64,000 bases of DNA, taken from NCBI RefSeq assembly GCF_004362215.1, contig NZ_SNWR01000001.1, positions 4,384,001 through 4,448,000 on the forward strand, written 5' to 3'. Position 1 is the stretch's first letter. Each line of letters starts with the position of its first letter. Made by a program: the position numbers and the translations under genes. The DNA comes from Paractinoplanes brasiliensis. Lineage in GTDB: Bacteria; Actinomycetota; Actinomycetes; Mycobacteriales; Micromonosporaceae. This document shows positions 7,535-15,524 of this stretch, one piece after another. The notes beneath the pieces were generated by a model. It was not told the origin of the DNA. It saw only the letters and a list, made by a program, of their open reading frames with translations, and made no database searches.

Positions 7535-9055
7535 TCACAGGGAGGTGGAGGGGGCGCTGACGGACGACGGTTCCGGCTCGGGGGACGGGGGTGCTGGGGG
7601 CTTGGGCCGCAGGACCGCGACGGCCACGATTGCTGCGGCAAGGCCGCCGAGGACGCCGATCAGGGATGTCGAGGCTATGGCGGAGACGAAGGATTCCTGG
7701 GCGACCCGGGCCAGGGCCGCGTCCCCGGTGGTGGCGGCGATGCGGAGGGCGTCGCCGATGGAGTCACGGGCCTGGGTGGCCGCGTCGGTGGGCATGGCGG
7801 CCCGGTAGGTGGCGGTCAGGACGCTGCCCAGCACGGCCACGCTCAGCGCCGTGCCGACCTGCTGCACGGTGTCGTTGACGGCGGAGCCGACGCCGACCCG
7901 CTCGGGGGGCAGCGCGGCCATCAGGGTGCCGTAAGCCGCGGGGCCCGCCGTGCCGCTGCCCATGCCCATGACGACCAGGGCGATCGCCAGCTTGCCGTAT
8001 CCGTCGCCGGGGGTGAGCGTGGTGAGGATCCCGAATCCGGCGGCCATGAGCAGCAGCCCGGCAGCCAGGGCCGTACGGGTGCCCAGTTTCTTGTCCATGA
8101 CGACGCCGACGCCGTTGAAGACCATGGCGGTGACGATCATCGGGATGAACGCCGTGCCGGCTTTCAGGGGTTCATAGCCGAGGACGAACTGCAGGTACTG
8201 CGTCAGGGCGAGCAGCACGCCGCCGGCCGAGAACGAGAGCAGGACGATCGAGAGGCTGGCGCCGGCGAAGTTGCGGTCGCGGAACAGTCGCAGCGGCAGC
8301 ATGGGTTCGGCGACCCGGCGCTCCCACAGCGCGAACGCGATCAGGCCGGCCGCCGCGACGACGAAGCCGCCGAGTGTGGAGGCGGAGGTCCAGCCGTGCT
8401 GCGCTGTCGAGATCACAGCCCAGACCAGGGCGCCCATGCCGATCGTGGAGAGCAGCGCGCCGAGCAGGTCGGGGCGGCCGGCGGTGCCGCGTGACTCGGG
8501 GATCACGACCAGCGCGGCCACGATGCCGAGCGCGGCGATCGGCACGTTGAGCAGGAAGATCGAGCCCCACCAGAAGTGCTCGAGCAGCAACCCGCCGAGG
8601 CTGGGACCACCGAGTGCGCCCAGCATCAACACCGAGCTCCAGATGGCGATGGCCTTCTTGCGCTCGTCCTCGGCGAAGACTGTGGTGAGGATCGACAGCG
8701 TGCCGGGCATCAGGAACGCCGCGCCGACACCCATCAGACCCCGTACGGCGATGAGTTGTGCCGGGGTTTGGCACACCGTGGCCAGCACTGAGGCGCCGCC
8801 GAACACGACCAGGCCGATGACCAGGCCCCGGCGGCGGCCGTGCCGGTCGGACAGGCTGCCCGCGGTGAGCAGCAGGCCGGCGAAGACCAGGATGTACGCG
8901 TCGATGATCCACTGGATCTGGGCGGTGCTCGCGCCGAGGTCGCGGATCAGCGACGGGATCGCGATGTTGAGCACCATGTTGTCGACGACGACGACCAGCA
9001 GGCTCAGGCAGAGCACGCCCAGGATCAGCCAGCGCCGTGGATTGCGCTCGGTCAT
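7535..9055 (-). CDS. MFS drug exporter, DHA2 (EmrB/QacA) family
   Basis: 506-residue proton-coupled multidrug efflux protein with about 14 hydrophobic helices, the length expected of DHA2 transporters. Motifs include QWIIDAYILVFAGLLLTAGSLSDRHGRRR (helix 2 into motif A, quoted in part) and the GxxGGPxxGG-like LGALGGPSLGGLL. The C-terminus is a Pro/Ser-rich tail. ATG at 9055 has a GGGAAGG ribosome site. It is divergent from a TetR-family gene with a 110-bp operator-rich spacer, the classic arrangement of a self-regulated efflux locus. The exported drug cannot be predicted. Confidence 0.92.
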   Translation of the reverse strand: MTERNPRRWLILGVLCLSLLVVVVDNMVLNIAIPSLIRDLGASTAQIQWIIDAYILVFAGLLLTAGSLSDRHGRRRGLVIGLVVFGGASVLATVCQTPAQLIAVRGLMGVGAAFLMPGTLSILTTVFAEDERKKAIAIWSSVLMLGALGGPSLGGLLLEHFWWGSIFLLNVPIAALGIVAALVVIPESRGTAGRPDLLGALLSTIGMGALVWAVISTAQHGWTSASTLGGFVVAAAGLIAFALWERRVAEPMLPLRLFRDRNFAGASLSIVLLSFSAGGVLLALTQYLQFVLGYEPLKAGTAFIPMIVTAMVFNGVGVVMDKKLGTRTALAAGLLLMAAGFGILTTLTPGDGYGKLAIALVVMGMGSGTAGPAAYGTLMAALPPERVGVGSAVNDTVQQVGTALSVAVLGSVLTATYRAAMPTDAATQARDSIGDALRIAATTGDAALARVAQESFVSAIASTSLIGVLGGLAAAIVAVAVLRPKPPAPPSPEPEPSSVSAPSTSL

Positions 9056-9066
9056 GAAACACCTTC

Positions 9067-9143
9067 CCTCGTACGGTGTGCGAGCGACTCGAACACCGTA
9101 CCAGCCCGCTCGAACACTGTACTAGCCAGCTCGAACAGCGTAC
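9067..9143. promoter_or_regulatory. Four-copy operator array between MFS exporter and TetR gene
   Basis: CTCGAACACCGTAC-like sites occur as three direct copies at 9088-9101, 9109-9122 and 9130-9143, exactly 21 bases apart (two helical turns). An inverted copy lies at 9067-9084. The inverted copy plus the first direct copy form a 14-base imperfect palindrome with a 3-base centre (9071-9101). Probably bound by the adjacent TetR protein to control both genes. Confidence 0.65.
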
Positions 9144-9152
9144 GAGGGCCGA

Positions 9153-9158
9153 TAGAAT
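9153..9158 (+). promoter_or_regulatory. -10 element of tetR, leaderless
   Basis: TAGAAT ends six bases before the GTG start at 9165, so transcription should begin at or next to the start codon. The -35 region falls inside the third operator copy. Confidence 0.5.
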
Positions 9159-9164
9159 GGCCTG

Positions 9165-9935
9165 GTGCCGAACCAAAGCCAGGACTCCTTCACCAGCTCG
9201 GTGTGGCTGAAGCCGCCGCGCCAGCAGAGCGGGCAGCCGTCGCTGAGCCGTGAGCAGATCGTCCGTGCGGCGATGGAGATCCTCGACGAGGAAGGGCTGG
9301 ACGGGCTCAGCATGCGCCGGCTCGGCACCAAGCTGGACGCGGGCGCGACCTCGCTCTACTGGCACGTCGCCCACAAGGACGAATTGCTCGAACTGGTCGT
9401 TGACGAGGTGCTGGGCGAGGTCTACGTTCCCGAGCCGGGCGACACCAGCTGGCGGACAGCGGCGTCGGTCGTCGCCCACGGCATGCGTTCGGCGCTGCTG
9501 CGGCACCCCTGGGTGCTCGGCCTGCTCGGCCGGCATCCAACCCTGGGACCCAACGCGATGCGCCTGGGCGAGCGGCTGGTGGCGCTGTTCGCCGCGGCCG
9601 GCTTCACCAACATCGAGCTGTCACACGCGACGGCCCTGCTGAACTCGCACGCGATCGGCTCGGCCACCTCGGAAGCGGCGATCAAGTCGGCGCTCACGCG
9701 CACCGGCATGACGTACGCGGAAGTCGCCGAGGACATCGAGCCTCATCTCGAACGGCTCGCGCCCGACAACCCCGAGTACACAAAGTGGCGGCAGCAGGTG
9801 GCCCCGCTCAACCGTGACCCCGAGAAACTGCTCGCGGACACGTACGCCTTCGGCCTGGAACGCATTCTCGACGGTCTGGAGGCGTGGCTGGAACAGCACC
9901 GCCCGGGCCACGCGGGTGACCCGGGCGAGCGCTGA
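9165..9935 (+). CDS. TetR/AcrR family regulator of the divergent MFS exporter
   Basis: 256-residue repressor. The N-terminal TetR helix-turn-helix spans roughly residues 25-72 (LSREQIVRAAMEILDEEG and GATSLYWHVAHKDELLE) and the rest matches the TetR_C (tetracycline-repressor-like) ligand domain. GTG start at 9165 has no Shine-Dalgarno, but a TAGAAT -10 sits at leaderless distance. Divergence from the exporter and the shared operator array indicate autoregulated, drug-inducible control. It ends four bases before the sdhB stop, in convergent orientation. Confidence 0.9.
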   Translation: MPNQSQDSFTSSVWLKPPRQQSGQPSLSREQIVRAAMEILDEEGLDGLSMRRLGTKLDAGATSLYWHVAHKDELLELVVDEVLGEVYVPEPGDTSWRTAASVVAHGMRSALLRHPWVLGLLGRHPTLGPNAMRLGERLVALFAAAGFTNIELSHATALLNSHAIGSATSEAAIKSALTRTGMTYAEVAEDIEPHLERLAPDNPEYTKWRQQVAPLNRDPEKLLADTYAFGLERILDGLEAWLEQHRPGHAGDPGER

Positions 9936-9939
9936 GACG

Positions 9940-10926
9940 TCAGTCCTGCGGCGACGGCTTGTGGTAGTTGATCTGGTCGGTCGGCAGCGGGAACTCCTGG
10001 TCGCCGAACGGGGACGGCCCGCCCTGCACGGGCAGCGTGACCTCGGAGACGTCCATCTTGCCGTCCTCCCGTACGGGGGGAGGTTCGGCCAGACGGGCAC
10101 TGGAGAACGGCGTGGCGTCGCCCGCGCCCGTGACCCCGGTCGACACGCTGGGCGCCATCGACCCGGATTCCAGCTGGTCGCGCCGGAAGATCTTGCGACC
10201 GAGCCAGACGAGCGGGTCGTAGCGGCGGTCGACCACGCGCTCCTTCATCGGGATGATCGCGTTGTCGGTAATCTTGATGTGCTCGGGGCAGACCTCGGTG
10301 CAGCACTTCGTGATGTTGCAGTAGCCCAGACCCTGATTGGCCTGGGCGTACTGCTTACGGTCGTCGCGCGCGTCGAGCGGGTGCATGTCGAGCTCGGCCG
10401 CGCGGATGAAGTACCGGGGGCCCGAGAAGGCCTCCTTGTTCTCCTCGTGGTCGCGTACGACGTGACATGTGTTCTGGCAGAGGAAGCACTCGATGCACTT
10501 GCGGAACTCCTGGCTCCGCTCGACGTCGACCTGCTGCATGCGGTACTGCCCCGGGGCCACCCCGGCCGGCGGCGCGAACGCCGGGGTCTCGCGGGCCTTC
10601 TCGTAGTTGAAGGACACGTCGGTGACCAGGTCACGGATCACCGGGAACGTGCGCAGCGGCGTGATCGTGACCGTCTCGTCCTCGGAGAAGGTGGACATCC
10701 GGGTCATGCAGCCCAGCCGCGGCTTGCCGTTGATCTCGACCGAGCACGAGCCGCACTTGCCGGCCTTGCAGTTCCACCGGCAGGCGAGGTCGGGCGTCTG
10801 GGTCGCCTGCAGCCGGTGGATGATGTCGAGGACCACCTCACCCTCGTTGACCTCGACGTCGTAGTCCTGGATGTCGCCGCCCGACTCGTCGCCCCGCCAG
10901 ACGCGGAAGTGGCGCTTGGTGCCCAT
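9940..10926 (-). CDS. sdhB: Succinate dehydrogenase iron-sulfur subunit
   Basis: 328-residue SdhB, passing electrons from SdhA-bound FAD to the quinone site. Cysteine sets are visible in order: the [2Fe-2S] motif CRWNCKAGKCGSC plus a later GC, then CIECFLCQNTC and CTEVCPEH for the [4Fe-4S] and [3Fe-4S] clusters. About 75 residues of Pro/Ser-rich tail follow the last cluster, making it longer than enterobacterial SdhB (about 240). ATG at 10926 shares one base with the sdhA stop (TAATG), so translation is coupled. It is the last gene of sdhC-sdhA-sdhB. Confidence 0.93.
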   Translation of the reverse strand: MGTKRHFRVWRGDESGGDIQDYDVEVNEGEVVLDIIHRLQATQTPDLACRWNCKAGKCGSCSVEINGKPRLGCMTRMSTFSEDETVTITPLRTFPVIRDLVTDVSFNYEKARETPAFAPPAGVAPGQYRMQQVDVERSQEFRKCIECFLCQNTCHVVRDHEENKEAFSGPRYFIRAAELDMHPLDARDDRKQYAQANQGLGYCNITKCCTEVCPEHIKITDNAIIPMKERVVDRRYDPLVWLGRKIFRRDQLESGSMAPSVSTGVTGAGDATPFSSARLAEPPPVREDGKMDVSEVTLPVQGGPSPFGDQEFPLPTDQINYHKPSPQD

Positions 10927-12893
10927 TACTTCGCCTCCGTCTTGCTCTGTGCGTCCGTCTGCGCGCCGGGGATCCGGTCGTCACCCTTCGGGCCCTCGAT
11001 CGCGTCGAACTGGGACAGCTCGTCGTCGGTCAGATACTTCGAGAGCTCCGTACGCTCGAACAGCTGGATCAACTCGTCACGCATGCGCGGCAGCGGCTTG
11101 CGTTCGAGATGCACGTCGCCGTCGTCGCCGAGCGAGCAGACCAGGTTGACCAGCCGCCACTTCGGGTCCATCTGGGGGAAGTCCTCGCGGGTGTGGCCGC
11201 CGCGCGACTCCTCCCGTTCGAGCGCCGCCTTGGCTGTGCACTCCGAGACGATCAGCATGTTGCGCAGGTCGAGCGCGAGATGCCAGCCCGGGTTGTACCG
11301 CCGGCCGCCGCTCGCGCTGACCTGAGCCACGCGGACCTTGAGGTCCTGCAGCCGCTTCAGCGCGTCGGTCAGCTCACCCTCGCGCCGGATGATGCCGACC
11401 AGATCACCCATCACGGCTTGAAGATCCTGCTGCAACGCGTACGGGTTCTCACCGCTCGACCGCTGCAGGGGCGCCAGAGCCGTCGCGACCGCGGCCTCGA
11501 CGTCCGGCGTGCTGACCTTGGGGCGTTTGACAAGCGTTTCCGCGTACGCCGCGGCGTGCTCGCCGGCCCGCTTGCCGAACACCAGCAGGTCGGACAGCGA
11601 GTTGCCGCCTAGCCGGTTGGAGCCGTGCATGCCGCCGGAGACCTCGCCCGCGGCGAACAAGCCCTGAACGGTGCCCATGGCCGCCGTCGAGTCGGGCTCG
11701 ACCTCGACCCCGCCCATCACGTAGTGGCAGGTGGGGCCGACCTCCATGGCCTCCTTGGTGATGTCGACGTCGGCCAGCTCCTTGAACTGGTGATACATCG
11801 ACGGGAGGCGCTTGGTGATGGTCTCGGCCGGCATGCGGGTCGACACGTCGAGCAGGACCCCGCCCGCCTTCGTGCCCCGGCCCGCCTTGACCTCGGAGTT
11901 GATCGCGCGGGCGACCTCGTCACGCGGCAGCAGCTCGGGCGGGCGGCGGTTGTTGTCGGGGTCGGTGTACCAGCGGTCAGCCTCATCCTCGGTGTCCGCG
12001 TACTGCTTGCGGAACACGTCGGGGACGTAGTCGAACATGAAGCGCTTGCCCTCGCTGTTGCGCAGCACACCGCCGTCGCCCCGCACCGACTCGGTGACCA
12101 GGATGCCCTTGACGCTGGGCGGCCACACCATGCCGGTCGGGTGGAACTGCAGGAACTCCATGTTGATCAGCGTCGCGCCGGCCCGCAGCGCCAGGGCGTG
12201 GCCGTCGCCGGTGTACTCCCAGCTGTTCGACGTGACCTTGTAACTGCGGCCCACGCCGCCGGTCGCCAGGATCACCGCGGGCGCCTCGAGCAGCAGGAAC
12301 TCGCCGCTCTCGCGGTAGTAGCCGAACGCGCCGGCCACCCGGTCGTCGTCGAGGAGCAGCTCGGTGATCGTGGTCTCGGAGAAGACCCGGATGCGCGACT
12401 CATAGTTGCCGGTCTCGGCGAAGTCCTCCTGCTGCAGCGAGACGATCTTCTGCTGCAGGGTGCGGATCAGCTCCAGACCCGTACGGTCGCCGACGTGCGC
12501 GAGCCGCGGGTATTCGTGCCCGCCGAAGTTGCGCTGCGAGATCTTGCCGTCCTTCGTACGGTCGAAGAGCGCGCCGTACGTCTCCAGCTCCCAGATGCGT
12601 TCCGGGGCCTCCTTGGCGTGCAACTCGGCCATGCGGAAGTTGTTGAGGAACTTGCCGCCACGCATGGTGTCGCGGAAGTGCACCATCCAGTTGTCGCGCG
12701 AGTTGACGTTGCCCATCGCGGCCGCGGCGCCGCCCTCGGCCATGACCGTGTGGGCCTTGCCGAACAGGGACTTCGAGATGATCGCCGTACGCTTGCCGGC
12801 CAGCCGGGCCTCGATCGCCGCGCGCAGACCGGCGCCGCCGGCCCCGATCACGACGACGTCGTACAGGTGTCGCTCAATGCGTGCAGTAGTCAT
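10926..12893 (-). CDS. sdhA: Succinate dehydrogenase flavoprotein subunit
   Basis: 655-residue catalytic subunit oxidising succinate to fumarate. GAGGAGLRAA near residue 17 binds the FAD dinucleotide, and HTVMAEGG near residue 48 contains the histidine expected to carry covalent FAD. QFHPTGMV and the HGSNRLGGNSLSDLLVFG block are typical of the family. A region around residue 300-330 is rich in charged residues. It starts 17 bases after the sdhC stop and runs directly into sdhB. Family and role are secure. Confidence 0.95.
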   Translation of the reverse strand: MTTARIERHLYDVVVIGAGGAGLRAAIEARLAGKRTAIISKSLFGKAHTVMAEGGAAAAMGNVNSRDNWMVHFRDTMRGGKFLNNFRMAELHAKEAPERIWELETYGALFDRTKDGKISQRNFGGHEYPRLAHVGDRTGLELIRTLQQKIVSLQQEDFAETGNYESRIRVFSETTITELLLDDDRVAGAFGYYRESGEFLLLEAPAVILATGGVGRSYKVTSNSWEYTGDGHALALRAGATLINMEFLQFHPTGMVWPPSVKGILVTESVRGDGGVLRNSEGKRFMFDYVPDVFRKQYADTEDEADRWYTDPDNNRRPPELLPRDEVARAINSEVKAGRGTKAGGVLLDVSTRMPAETITKRLPSMYHQFKELADVDITKEAMEVGPTCHYVMGGVEVEPDSTAAMGTVQGLFAAGEVSGGMHGSNRLGGNSLSDLLVFGKRAGEHAAAYAETLVKRPKVSTPDVEAAVATALAPLQRSSGENPYALQQDLQAVMGDLVGIIRREGELTDALKRLQDLKVRVAQVSASGGRRYNPGWHLALDLRNMLIVSECTAKAALEREESRGGHTREDFPQMDPKWRLVNLVCSLGDDGDVHLERKPLPRMRDELIQLFERTELSKYLTDDELSQFDAIEGPKGDDRIPGAQTDAQSKTEAK

Positions 12894-12909
12894 TTTCTGT
12901 GTGCGCCCC

Positions 12910-13734
12910 TCAGCCGACGAACCGAAGATCGGAGAACCAGCCGGCCGACAGCGCCATGACGTAGAAGTCGGTCAGCGCCAGCGTGCCGAGAGTGATCCAG
13001 GCCAGTTGCATGTGGCGCACGTTCAGCTTCGACACGAAGGTCCACACCCGGTAACGCACGGGGTGCTTCGAGAAGTGCTTGAGGCGGCCGCCGGTGATGT
13101 GCCGGCACGAGTGACAGGACAACGTGTACGCCCACAGCATGATCACGTTGCCGAGCAGGATGATGTTGCCCAGCCCGAAGCCGAACCCACCGCCGGGGCT
13201 GCGGAACGCGATGATCGCGTCCCACGTGTTGATCACCGAGATGATCATCGCGGCGTAGAACGCGTACCGGTGGCCGTTCTGGAAGATCAGCGGGAAGCGG
13301 GTCTCGCCGGAGTAAGTCTTGTGGCCGTCGGGCACCGCGCAGGCCGGCGGGGAGAGCCAGAACGCCCGGTAGTACGCCTTGCGGTAGTAGTAGCACGTCA
13401 GCCGGAAGAGCAGCAGGAACGGCAGGGTGAACGCGGCCTCGGGGATCAGCCAGAAGCTGGGCAGCGGCGTGCCGAACAGGGCCGAACCCTCGACGCACCG
13501 GTCGGTGAGGCAGGGTGAGTAGAACGGCGTGAGGTAGTGGTACGCCTCGACGAAGTAATAGTTGTGCATGAATACGCGGACGGTCGCGTAGGTGACCCAC
13601 GCCCCGAGCCCGATGAACGTGATCAGTGGCGCCAGCCACCACCTGTCGGTGCGCAACGTCTTGGCCGTGATCGCCGCGCGTGATCGTCGTGGACCGGTGG
13701 GCCCCACGCCCGGCCTCGTTGCCGTCGTCGTCAT
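12910..13734 (-). CDS. sdhC: Succinate dehydrogenase cytochrome b membrane subunit
   Basis: 274-residue membrane anchor of a three-gene succinate dehydrogenase, of the single-anchor type found in mycobacterial Sdh1 rather than separate SdhC/SdhD. About five hydrophobic helices are visible; histidines in TCYYYRK-adjacent and SHSCRHITGGRLKHF segments are candidate haem ligands. Several cysteines lie in the first outer loop (SPCLTDRCVEG). A longer ORF exists to 13821, but ATG at 13734 has an AGGAGA ribosome site. It heads the operon. Confidence 0.9.
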   Translation of the reverse strand: MTTTATRPGVGPTGPRRSRAAITAKTLRTDRWWLAPLITFIGLGAWVTYATVRVFMHNYYFVEAYHYLTPFYSPCLTDRCVEGSALFGTPLPSFWLIPEAAFTLPFLLLFRLTCYYYRKAYYRAFWLSPPACAVPDGHKTYSGETRFPLIFQNGHRYAFYAAMIISVINTWDAIIAFRSPGGGFGFGLGNIILLGNVIMLWAYTLSCHSCRHITGGRLKHFSKHPVRYRVWTFVSKLNVRHMQLAWITLGTLALTDFYVMALSAGWFSDLRFVG

Positions 13735-14003
13735 TCGATCTCCTGACGTGCCTGTCCGAGTGACCCGGCCGACGGGCGAGGGGGAGCCCGGCAGCCGCCA
13801 TGCTTGCGTGATGTGGGGCACACGTTACGCCGAGGGTCGGACAGTTTGGCGCTCAGGGATGGGGTATGGATCACAAAATTCGACCCCGATCACATCGATA
13901 GGCCGACAACCACTAATGGATCTTGACTTCGCTGATCCGAAACGGACGCCCGGGCAGCACTCGGGCGCGCGCCGAGAAGGCGGCCTCTCGGGTGGGGCGC
14001 GAT

Positions 14004-15149
14004 TCAGAGATCCGGGGAGGCGAGGCGGCGGATCGGGCCGGCACACGGAGTCGGGGACCATTCGATGAGGTCATCCGCGAGCGGGCCCCCGTCGTCGTTC
14101 TTCGGGCCGGCGTAAAACGCCGGGGTGCGTGACTTCGACTGGCGGTCGAGGGCGTCGGCGTACACGGCCCGCGCGTCGAGGAGTTGCCGCCAGGCGTCCT
14201 GGGCCCGGTCGTCGCGAACGTCGGGCAGATACAGGCGCACGGCGGAGTTCTCGTCGCGGACCGCCACGGCACGGCCGGCCGGGCCCGCGGTGGCGCCGGG
14301 CGGAGTCAGGCGGTTGAGCCGGCTTTCGAGATCGAGGCAGCTCTGATCCCGCAGGGCCCGGGATTCGCGGGCGTCACCGGCGCGGTCACGCACATCGCCG
14401 ATCGTCGAGATGACCGACAGGCCGCCGACGCACAGCGCGACCACGATGACCGCCGCGCCGATCGAGATTCCCGCGACCCACCACCGGCGCCTGCGACGTT
14501 GCCGCTCGTCCGGGGCCCCCGACCCCTCACCGAAGCCGAACATGGCCCACCGCCCGCCCGGCCGCCCCGCACCTCCCGCCGCTCGCGCCGAGTCACTGGA
14601 CCCGGGGGCGCCGCCCGCACCGGACCGGCCGGCGGCGGCCGCAGGGTCGACGCCTGAACCAGTTCCAGACCCGGAGGCAGTTCCAGACCCGGAAGCAGTT
14701 CCAGACCCGGAGGCAGTTCCAGGCCTGGAAGCAGTTCCGGCCCCGGAGGCAGTTCCGGCCCCGGAGGCAGTTCCAGACCCGGAGCCAGTTCCAAGCCTGG
14801 AAGCAGTTCCAGACCCGGAGCCAGTTCCAGGCCCGGAAGCAGTTCCAGGTCGGGAGCCGGTTCCGGACCCAGAATCCGTTCCCGTTCCAGCCCCGCCGAA
14901 GTTGGTGGCCGGGCCGACGCTGGAGTTGGGGTCGGCGGCGGGACCGGGGCCCGTGGCGGGCCCGGAGGCGGGAGCCGAGCCGGAAGCCCAGCCCCAACCC
15001 GATCCGGAGCCGGTGCCCGCTCTTGTTGCACCCGACCCGGCGTCGCCCGATTTGTCTGATGTGGAGCTGGCGGAGGGGTCCGGGGTGGCACGCGGGACGG
15101 GTCGGGTGGCGTCGTCGTCCCGGTCGGGGTCGCGCGGCGTGTCGCTCAC
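14004..15149 (-). CDS. Repeat-rich single-pass membrane protein of unknown function
   Basis: 381 residues, unrecognised. Residues 1-50 are acidic/polar; about 50-160 is almost only Gly, Ser, Thr and Ala, including a run of six-residue GTASGS-type repeats encoded by twelve 18-bp DNA units; a basic patch (RQRRRRR) precedes a single membrane helix at about 232-254 (WVAGISIGAAVIVVALCVGG). The C-terminal 125 residues are predicted extracellular with two cysteines (SCLDLES and TPCAGP) that could pair. So a long disordered cytoplasmic arm carries a small outer domain. GTG at 15149. It is isolated, with a repeat-filled spacer upstream and the sdh promoter region downstream. Confidence 0.7.
   Translation of the reverse strand: MSDTPRDPDRDDDATRPVPRATPDPSASSTSDKSGDAGSGATRAGTGSGSGWGWASGSAPASGPATGPGPAADPNSSVGPATNFGGAGTGTDSGSGTGSRPGTASGPGTGSGSGTASRLGTGSGSGTASGAGTASGAGTASRPGTASGSGTASGSGTASGSGTGSGVDPAAAAGRSGAGGAPGSSDSARAAGGAGRPGGRWAMFGFGEGSGAPDERQRRRRRWWVAGISIGAAVIVVALCVGGLSVISTIGDVRDRAGDARESRALRDQSCLDLESRLNRLTPPGATAGPAGRAVAVRDENSAVRLYLPDVRDDRAQDAWRQLLDARAVYADALDRQSKSRTPAFYAGPKNDDGGPLADDLIEWSPTPCAGPIRRLASPDL
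14660..14875. repeat. 18-bp tandem repeat, 12 units, inside the membrane protein gene
   Basis: Unit CAGTTCCAGACCCGGAGG with drift, in frame, encoding six-residue Gly/Thr/Ser repeats on the minus strand. Copy number is likely to vary between strains. Confidence 0.9.
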
Positions 15150-15271
15150 CGGCCCAGTGAAACACGCCGGTCAATGCGGTGGGCAGGGCTCAGCCGGGCG
15201 GGCTGCCGGTCATCGGCCGCCGGCCGGGTTATGCGGCTGTGTGCTCGGCTGAGAAGGGCTTCAAAGCCGAG

Positions 15272-15524
15272 CGTTGCCTGCTCAGCGCCGGACCATTGCC
15301 GGTCAGGCGTTGCGTGCTCAGCGCCAGGACGGTCGGGCGTTGCCGGCTCGGCGCCGGACCATTACCGGTCGGGCGTTGCGTGCTCAGCGCCAGGACGGTC
15401 GGGCGTTGCCGGCTCGGCGCCGGACCATTGCCGGTCGGGCGTTGCCTGCTCAGCGCTGGAGTGGCGCCGGGCGGTGGGCGGGGCTCAGCCGGAGTGGTGC
15501 CGGGCGGTGGGCAGGGCTCAGCCG
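15272..15524. repeat. 66-bp tandem repeat followed by a 33-bp repeat in an intergenic region
   Basis: From 15272, alternating 36- and 30-base subunits, all beginning CGTTGC, give a 66-bp unit present about 2.8 times to 15459. A 33-bp unit beginning GAGTGG follows twice (15459-15491 and 15492-15524), the last copy running over the tldE stop. A partial third copy of the 33-mer lies at 15176-15196. The stretch 15150-15517 contains no other gene; frames open across it look like GC-rich shadows. Confidence 0.85.
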
